Position numbers and translations under genes: made by a program. The notes beneath the pieces are model-generated. The model searched no databases. It was given only the letters and a program-made list of their open reading frames with translations, and was not told the origin of the DNA. From contig JAEENZ010000053.1 of assembly GCA_016283985.1 (NCBI GenBank), positions 1 through 20,968 of the forward strand: 20,968 nt of DNA, given 5' to 3'. Origin of the DNA: Bacteroidales bacterium. GTDB taxonomy: Bacteria > Bacteroidota > Bacteroidia > Bacteroidales > UBA932. Shown here piece by piece: positions 17,373-20,968 of this stretch; within the stretch, counting starts at the first letter, position 1, and each line of letters begins with the position of its first letter.

Positions 17373-17546
17373 TTAAAAGTAGATGGTTCCTTGCCCATCA
17401 TCCGGCATACCTTCCATCGGTCCGTCGTCCTGGGCTGGCATGGATTCGGATCTGGCCTTGATTTCTGAAAGGCCGGATTTGGAGTCCTTGGCACACCCTG
17501 TCAGCAATGGCAGGAGCAGAAGAAGATATGCGATGAAGCGCTTCAT
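17373..17546 (-). CDS. Small 57-residue lipoprotein, uncharacterised
   Basis: A short gene: ATG at 17546, TAA at 17375-17373, 57 codons. The signal MKRFIAYLLLLLPLLTGC has a basic start, a leucine-rich core and a perfect lipobox LTGC with Cys18. The mature part is only 40 residues, polar and acidic, with a tail rich in Asp, Met, Pro and Gly (MPAQDDGPMEGMPDDGQG) and no recognisable domain. The ATG is the very next base after the upstream EEP gene stop, and SusC follows 26 bp later, so it lies inside the operon and is probably translationally coupled. Lipobox quality and fit into the gap argue strongly that it is real. It could be a small SusCD-associated accessory protein, but no function can be assigned. 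Confidence 0.75.
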   Translation of the reverse strand: MKRFIAYLLLLLPLLTGCAKDSKSGLSEIKARSESMPAQDDGPMEGMPDDGQGTIYF

Positions 17547-19280
17547 TTACTGATAGTTGAATACAAGCGTCGCCGTAATCGGCCAGTGGTCGGAGATGTA
17601 AGTCGTACCGGCGTAAGCCTGGTAATCAGTTCCGAAAGATCCGGATTTCAAACCGTGCTTGCCGTTTTCGTAGAAGTTCTTGAAAATGATGCTGTCAATG
17701 TTCGAATTGCCGTTCGTGCAGGTTCCGCTGCTGTAAATGCTTGAGAACCCCGTGCACGTGGTAGTGAAGTTGTTGTAGCTCGTGGGATAGGAGGTCTTGC
17801 TTGTCTTGCCGTCCTGGTTTCGGGCAAAATAGTAGTTGTTCCATCCGGTGTATCCTTTTTCTTCTCCGCACATTTCAGATGCGGTGGCATTGAAGTCGCC
17901 GGTAATTATAACGGGCAGGCCTTCAGTGTTTATGGCTTCAATCTGTTCGTAAAGGATCCTTGCTTCCGCTTTTCTGGCAGCATAGGCCTCATCGGTATAA
18001 TGCGCCGTAAAGTGAGTGTTGAAGAAATAGAAAACGTAGCCGTTTTCGTCCCAGCGGAACTTGATCCATGCGCAGTTATGACCGTCGTCCGAGCCTACTT
18101 CGGAAGGATTGTTCGAGAGCCAGAATGTGCCTTTGTCGAGAGCGGTAAACTTGGAAGTCTTGTAGAAAATGGCGCTGGAAGAGTCGGTATTGTAATCTTT
18201 CTTGTTCCAGAGATAGCCAGTGGAACCGCTGGACTCCTTGCCGTAATCTTCGCCCAGGCCGTAGGCTGCATAGCCGGAAGTATTGTCCAGTATGTTCACT
18301 CTCTGGCGGTACTCGCATTCCTGAGTGCCGATTATATCGGGGTTCTGTGTATTGAAGAATTCGTATATGCCGTTCTTTCTGGCGCTCCAGTAATGGGTGC
18401 TGCTCCAGCTGCTGTTGTCGTCGTTTTTCTGGCAGGTAATGTTGAAAGACCATATCTGCAGTTCGGGATTGCTTGCAAGCGCCGGAGCGGGCATTTCGCC
18501 CTCCATGGTGGTGACGGCAGAGCGGGTGATGGTGAATATAGATGATACGTTCTTAGTGGAATAATTGCCGTTCGGCAGGGTCGCCTTTATGGTCATGCCG
18601 TCGTATTCGGCGGGAGGTAGCACAAAGTAGAACTCAGAAAAGGCATCGGCCTCAAGTTGTACCGGCGAATCAAATACCATGGTCACTTTCTTGTGGGCTT
18701 CCGTGCTGCCATCCATGGTGAGGGTATTGCCACCGCGGGCCACATGCCCGGGGCCGCTCACGTAAGAATCGAAGGCAAGTTCCAGGGAAGACACCTCGAT
18801 ATTGCCTTTCAATTTCAGGCGCAGTACGCCGCAGAGGTTTTTCATGGAAAAGGTTCCGTCAAAGGAACTCTTGGTACTGGACAGCATGGGATTGCTTTCC
18901 GGTGCAAAAGTACCGCGGGTGTACGAAACTTGGGCAGGCATGGTATAGGAGAATGTACTTGCACCGTTATATGTTGCGGTGGAGGGATAGCAGGCAAAAT
19001 AATTGTCAGCATCCGTGGGAACCTCTCCGTAGAAAGTGCCTGTTCCTGTTCCTGCTCCGGCTCCAAGACGGAAAACCTTTCCCGAGGTGATGCCAGATGA
19101 GAAGACAACCATGCGGTCTCCCTGTGTCCAGACTACGCTGGAGCCGTCCAGGGCAGTTTTTGATGCAACTTCTGAGGATACCGTTATTTCCACGAATTCA
19201 GGAGCCTGCACCTCCATCTTGTTACAGGACGAGGCAATCGCCAGCGCCCCGAGCAGGGTCAATGCTATATTGTTTTTCAT
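17547..19280 (-). CDS. Fimbrillin-like domain fused to EEP phosphodiesterase, lipoprotein
   Basis: 577 residues from ATG 19280 (MKNNIALTLLGALAIASSC, lipidated Cys19). An in-frame ATG at 19286 and a further open stretch to 19316 exist, but the latter is encoded by the operator palindrome and is not plausible. Residues about 28-265 resemble the N-terminal region of Bacteroidales fimbrillin/Mfa-like proteins: SKTALDGSSVVWTQGDRMVVF, then strand-rich sequence with an FVLPPAEYDGMTI step. Residues about 272-577 are a complete EEP catalytic domain: Asn280, Glu321 in TQECE, Asn421/His423 in FNTHF, Asp462/Asn464 in GDFNA, Asp529 in NIDSIIF and Asp564/His565 in SDHWP. A surface-exposed metal-dependent phosphodiesterase or phosphatase is expected. 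First gene of the SusCD operon, with its own promoter and operator. The EEP assignment is firm; the fimbrillin-like one is moderate. Confidence 0.87.
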   Translation of the reverse strand: MKNNIALTLLGALAIASSCNKMEVQAPEFVEITVSSEVASKTALDGSSVVWTQGDRMVVFSSGITSGKVFRLGAGAGTGTGTFYGEVPTDADNYFACYPSTATYNGASTFSYTMPAQVSYTRGTFAPESNPMLSSTKSSFDGTFSMKNLCGVLRLKLKGNIEVSSLELAFDSYVSGPGHVARGGNTLTMDGSTEAHKKVTMVFDSPVQLEADAFSEFYFVLPPAEYDGMTIKATLPNGNYSTKNVSSIFTITRSAVTTMEGEMPAPALASNPELQIWSFNITCQKNDDNSSWSSTHYWSARKNGIYEFFNTQNPDIIGTQECEYRQRVNILDNTSGYAAYGLGEDYGKESSGSTGYLWNKKDYNTDSSSAIFYKTSKFTALDKGTFWLSNNPSEVGSDDGHNCAWIKFRWDENGYVFYFFNTHFTAHYTDEAYAARKAEARILYEQIEAINTEGLPVIITGDFNATASEMCGEEKGYTGWNNYYFARNQDGKTSKTSYPTSYNNFTTTCTGFSSIYSSGTCTNGNSNIDSIIFKNFYENGKHGLKSGSFGTDYQAYAGTTYISDHWPITATLVFNYQ

Positions 19281-19291
19281 ATACATACTCT

Positions 19292-19311
19292 TTGTGTGTG
19301 CGCACACACAA
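19292..19311. promoter_or_regulatory. Candidate operator, perfect 20-bp palindrome
   Basis: TTGTGTGTGCGCACACACAA reads the same on both strands. It begins 2 bp downstream of the -7 box of the SusCD operon and therefore covers the expected transcription start. It shares the half CGCACACACAA with the imperfect palindrome at 4291-4308, which holds the same position before the CE15 operon. A dimeric repressor or activator site is the simplest reading. The inner 18 bases alternate strictly between purine and pyrimidine. Confidence 0.6.
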
Positions 19312-19313
19312 TG

Positions 19314-19344
19314 CAAATTTATAAATAATTATTGTTTATACAAA
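19314..19344 (-). promoter_or_regulatory. Promoter of the EEP/SusCD operon
   Basis: On the minus strand TTTG (19344-19341) is followed after 19 bp by TAAATTTG (19321-19314). Both elements match the Bacteroides -33/-7 consensus exactly. It lies 33 bp upstream of the ATG at 19280 with the palindromic operator between. Confidence 0.7.
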
Positions 19345-19387
19345 GTGTTTCCCCGGTTTTTATTTCACATGTAAGAATGGAGAATAG

Positions 19388-19416
19388 AAAAAGCAGCTCC
19401 AGGTGGGGCTGCTTTT
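19388..19416 (-). terminator. Rho-independent terminator after the partial GLUG gene
   Basis: An inverted repeat with arms AAAAGCAGCTCC and GGGGCTGCTTTT around the loop AGGT, one G-T mismatch, flanked by A and T runs. On the minus strand the hairpin is followed by TTTTTCTATTCT, and it begins 37 bp after the TAG at 19453. It separates the right-hand gene from the SusCD operon promoter. The symmetry may allow action in both directions. Confidence 0.75.
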
Positions 19417-19452
19417 AACTATTTGGCAAAGGATGCCAGCTTCTTTGTATGA

Positions 19453-20968
19453 CTATTCGATTCCGGCCTGTGCGGGAGTGGCGATGGTCAGATTCAATTC
19501 AAGCTTGGTGGCGTCGTTAGATCCGTCAGTGCTGCTGTACAAGGTATTCTTCTTCCCCATCACATATTTTTTGGCAATCTCGACCGTGGTTATGTTGTCA
19601 AGGACGGTTTCGTTTGCTGGATTGCCATTGTCTCCAGTGGCCACCTTGGTGGTGTTGACAATCATAAGGGGATTCTCTGAGGACCCCACAGTCACTTTAT
19701 ATGGCCAGCTGTCTTTGGAATAAACTTCTCCTGCAACCAGTCCGCAGTATCCCCACTTGTCGTAGGTCTGTGCGTTCAGGACATCGCAGGCAACAACGCA
19801 GCCTTCGCAAATGGTTGCCTCTGCCGTGGCAGGAACAATCTTTCCTATCAGAGCCCCTAGGGACACTTCGATGTTCTGGATGTTCCTCTTAGGCGTTTCG
19901 GGATAAGAGTTGAGGTTGCCGGTAGTGATAAGTCCGGTGTTAGTATTGAATTTGAACACAGTCGAACCTGGTTTCAACTGAGAGAGGATACCGCCGGTTG
20001 CTGTGCTTCCATTTGAACTGTAAACGCTCACCGGGCCGTTGTTTGTACAATACGAAATCTCCTTTGGAGCATCGGTATCGCCACAAATGCCGCCGGAATA
20101 ATATTTTACATTCGTGCCGCTACCTCCGGTGGTGTTGTAAATAATCCCGTCATTAATGCAGTTGGTTATAGTGCCGATAGCACTCCCGCATATACCACCT
20201 CCGCAGAATGTGCCTTTGTCAGCAGTGTTTCCTCTGGAATCAATCTTACCGGTGTTACGGCAGTATGAAACGACTGCGTTTTTGGAATTCAGCAGTCCCA
20301 CGATTCCGCCGAAGTACAGGGCGTGATTGTTGTTGACATTGTTTTGGTGGATCTTTGTGCTGTTGGTAGTCCAGGTCCCGTCATCGGCCTTGGTGATAAC
20401 CATATCGCTGTTGTTCCCGACAAATCCTATAATGCCTCCGGCCGTAATGTCCGTATTCAAATCTCCGAAAGGTCTGGTATCCCCTGACGAGCTGGAGCAG
20501 CCTTTTATGGAGGAGCCATTTCGTATACATCCGCCTGCAATGCCGCCGATACAGGCCCTGCAGTTGCTGGTAGACGTACTCTTTCCATATACCTTCATCG
20601 TATTGGTGCACTTGTTAATCGTAACATTTTTACCCACAACAGCGACTATACCACCCGTCAGGATACTCCAGTTGAGCGAACCGAATTTGTCCGTATCACG
20701 CGTGCTGACGGCTTCATTAGATATTTCTTTGCTGCCGTTTTGAAGATTGTGGCAGTTCTCGATAAGCATACCTTCGCCCATCGTGTAGCCAATGACTCCG
20801 GCCACGTAGGGAACGCCGGTGCAATAGTTATATACCTGGCCGTGATTCGTGCAGCCGATCAACTCTGAATTTGATCCGCCCCAACCGCCGACAACGCCTG
20901 CGACGGACGAACCTTCGCCGGTATCACAAGCCGAGCGGTCATAGATGTCCGCCCAGTTATGACAATCG
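19453..20968 (-). CDS. GLUG-repeat surface protein, C-terminal 504 residues (5' end outside window)
   Basis: The frame is open to the right edge; the leftmost possible start inside it (TTG at 20862) is not real because coding continues upstream without a stop. The visible part is a string of imperfect coils with a C-x-N-x-x-x-[IV] step (GCTNHGQV, NCHN, KCTNTMKV, YCRNTGKI, NCINDGII, YCTNNGPV, then a Cys-less NTNTGLI), each followed by a GGI[AVCI]G turn. This is the same GLUG-type right-handed beta-helix pattern as in the BACON protein. About 100 non-repeat residues close the protein, ending in TPAQAGIE. No catalytic residues are recognised; a secreted or surface adhesin or binding protein is likely. 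It is transcribed separately from the SusCD operon, as a terminator and a promoter lie between them. Confidence 0.8.
   Translation of the reverse strand, partial: DCHNWADIYDRSACDTGEGSSVAGVVGGWGGSNSELIGCTNHGQVYNYCTGVPYVAGVIGYTMGEGMLIENCHNLQNGSKEISNEAVSTRDTDKFGSLNWSILTGGIVAVVGKNVTINKCTNTMKVYGKSTSTSNCRACIGGIAGGCIRNGSSIKGCSSSSGDTRPFGDLNTDITAGGIIGFVGNNSDMVITKADDGTWTTNSTKIHQNNVNNNHALYFGGIVGLLNSKNAVVSYCRNTGKIDSRGNTADKGTFCGGGICGSAIGTITNCINDGIIYNTTGGSGTNVKYYSGGICGDTDAPKEISYCTNNGPVSVYSSNGSTATGGILSQLKPGSTVFKFNTNTGLITTGNLNSYPETPKRNIQNIEVSLGALIGKIVPATAEATICEGCVVACDVLNAQTYDKWGYCGLVAGEVYSKDSWPYKVTVGSSENPLMIVNTTKVATGDNGNPANETVLDNITTVEIAKKYVMGKKNTLYSSTDGSNDATKLELNLTIATPAQAGIE

Noticed and set aside
19292..19311. 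Reading the palindrome as a terminator or RNA attenuator hairpin
   Set aside because: No T-run follows it, and the transcription start predicted from the -7 box falls inside it, so the full hairpin would not be transcribed.
19281..19316. 12-codon N-terminal extension (MHCVCAHTKSMY) of the EEP fusion protein
   Set aside because: It is encoded by the palindromic operator and start-site region; the lipoprotein signal begins at 19280.

Overview
The window looks like a chromosomal segment of a Gram-negative Bacteroidota, most probably Bacteroidales. Supporting evidence: an adjacent SusC/SusD outer-membrane pair, many short MKK-type lipoproteins with a Ser-Cys lipobox, BACON, fimbrillin-like and GLUG-type surface domains, and Bacteroides-type promoter elements (TTTG, about 20 bp, TAnnTTTG) in place of a sigma70 -10/-35. 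Gene density is very high and the longest space between genes is about 170 bp. I see no rRNA, tRNA, CRISPR array, transposase or integrase.

Layout, left to right. (1) Bases 1-4238, minus strand: a four-gene run of a calcineurin-like metallophosphoesterase lipoprotein, a LamG protein with a large unrecognised C-terminal region, a secreted SGNH hydrolase of the GxDLY type, and the 5' end of a TrmH/SpoU RNA methyltransferase cut by the window edge. (2) Bases 4239-4314: a divergent promoter region with interleaved promoters and an imperfect palindrome. (3) Bases 4315-9250, plus strand: three tightly packed genes, namely a CE15-like glucuronoyl/acyl esterase lipoprotein, a GH3 glycosidase and a Tat-signal metallo-beta-lactamase-fold hydrolase. 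(4) Bases 9251-19280, minus strand: a six-gene operon read right to left. It encodes a fimbrillin-like plus EEP (endonuclease/exonuclease/phosphatase) lipoprotein, a 57-residue lipoprotein, SusC, SusD, a BACON plus GLUG-repeat lipoprotein, and a second EEP lipoprotein. Its last stop codon abuts the stop codon of the plus-strand operon. (5) Bases 19281-19452: promoter, a perfect 20-bp palindrome and a rho-independent terminator. (6) Bases 19453-20968, minus strand: the C-terminal 504 residues of a second GLUG-repeat surface protein, running off the right edge.

Together this reads as a nutrient (polysaccharide) utilisation locus. SusC/SusD import an oligomer, the GLUG/BACON protein in the SusE position probably helps bind it at the surface, and the CE15-like esterase, SGNH esterase and GH3 enzyme remove esters and sugars. 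Unusually, the locus carries three or four likely phospho-ester or metal-dependent hydrolases (two EEP proteins, one calcineurin-like, one MBL-fold) and only one recognisable glycoside hydrolase. A phosphorylated or phosphodiester-containing glycan, or a glycolipid-like substrate, is therefore a reasonable guess, but only a guess. Closely related GTGTG/CACAC palindromes sit at the transcription start of both the CE15 operon and the SusCD operon, which suggests one regulator controls both. No regulator gene lies in the window.
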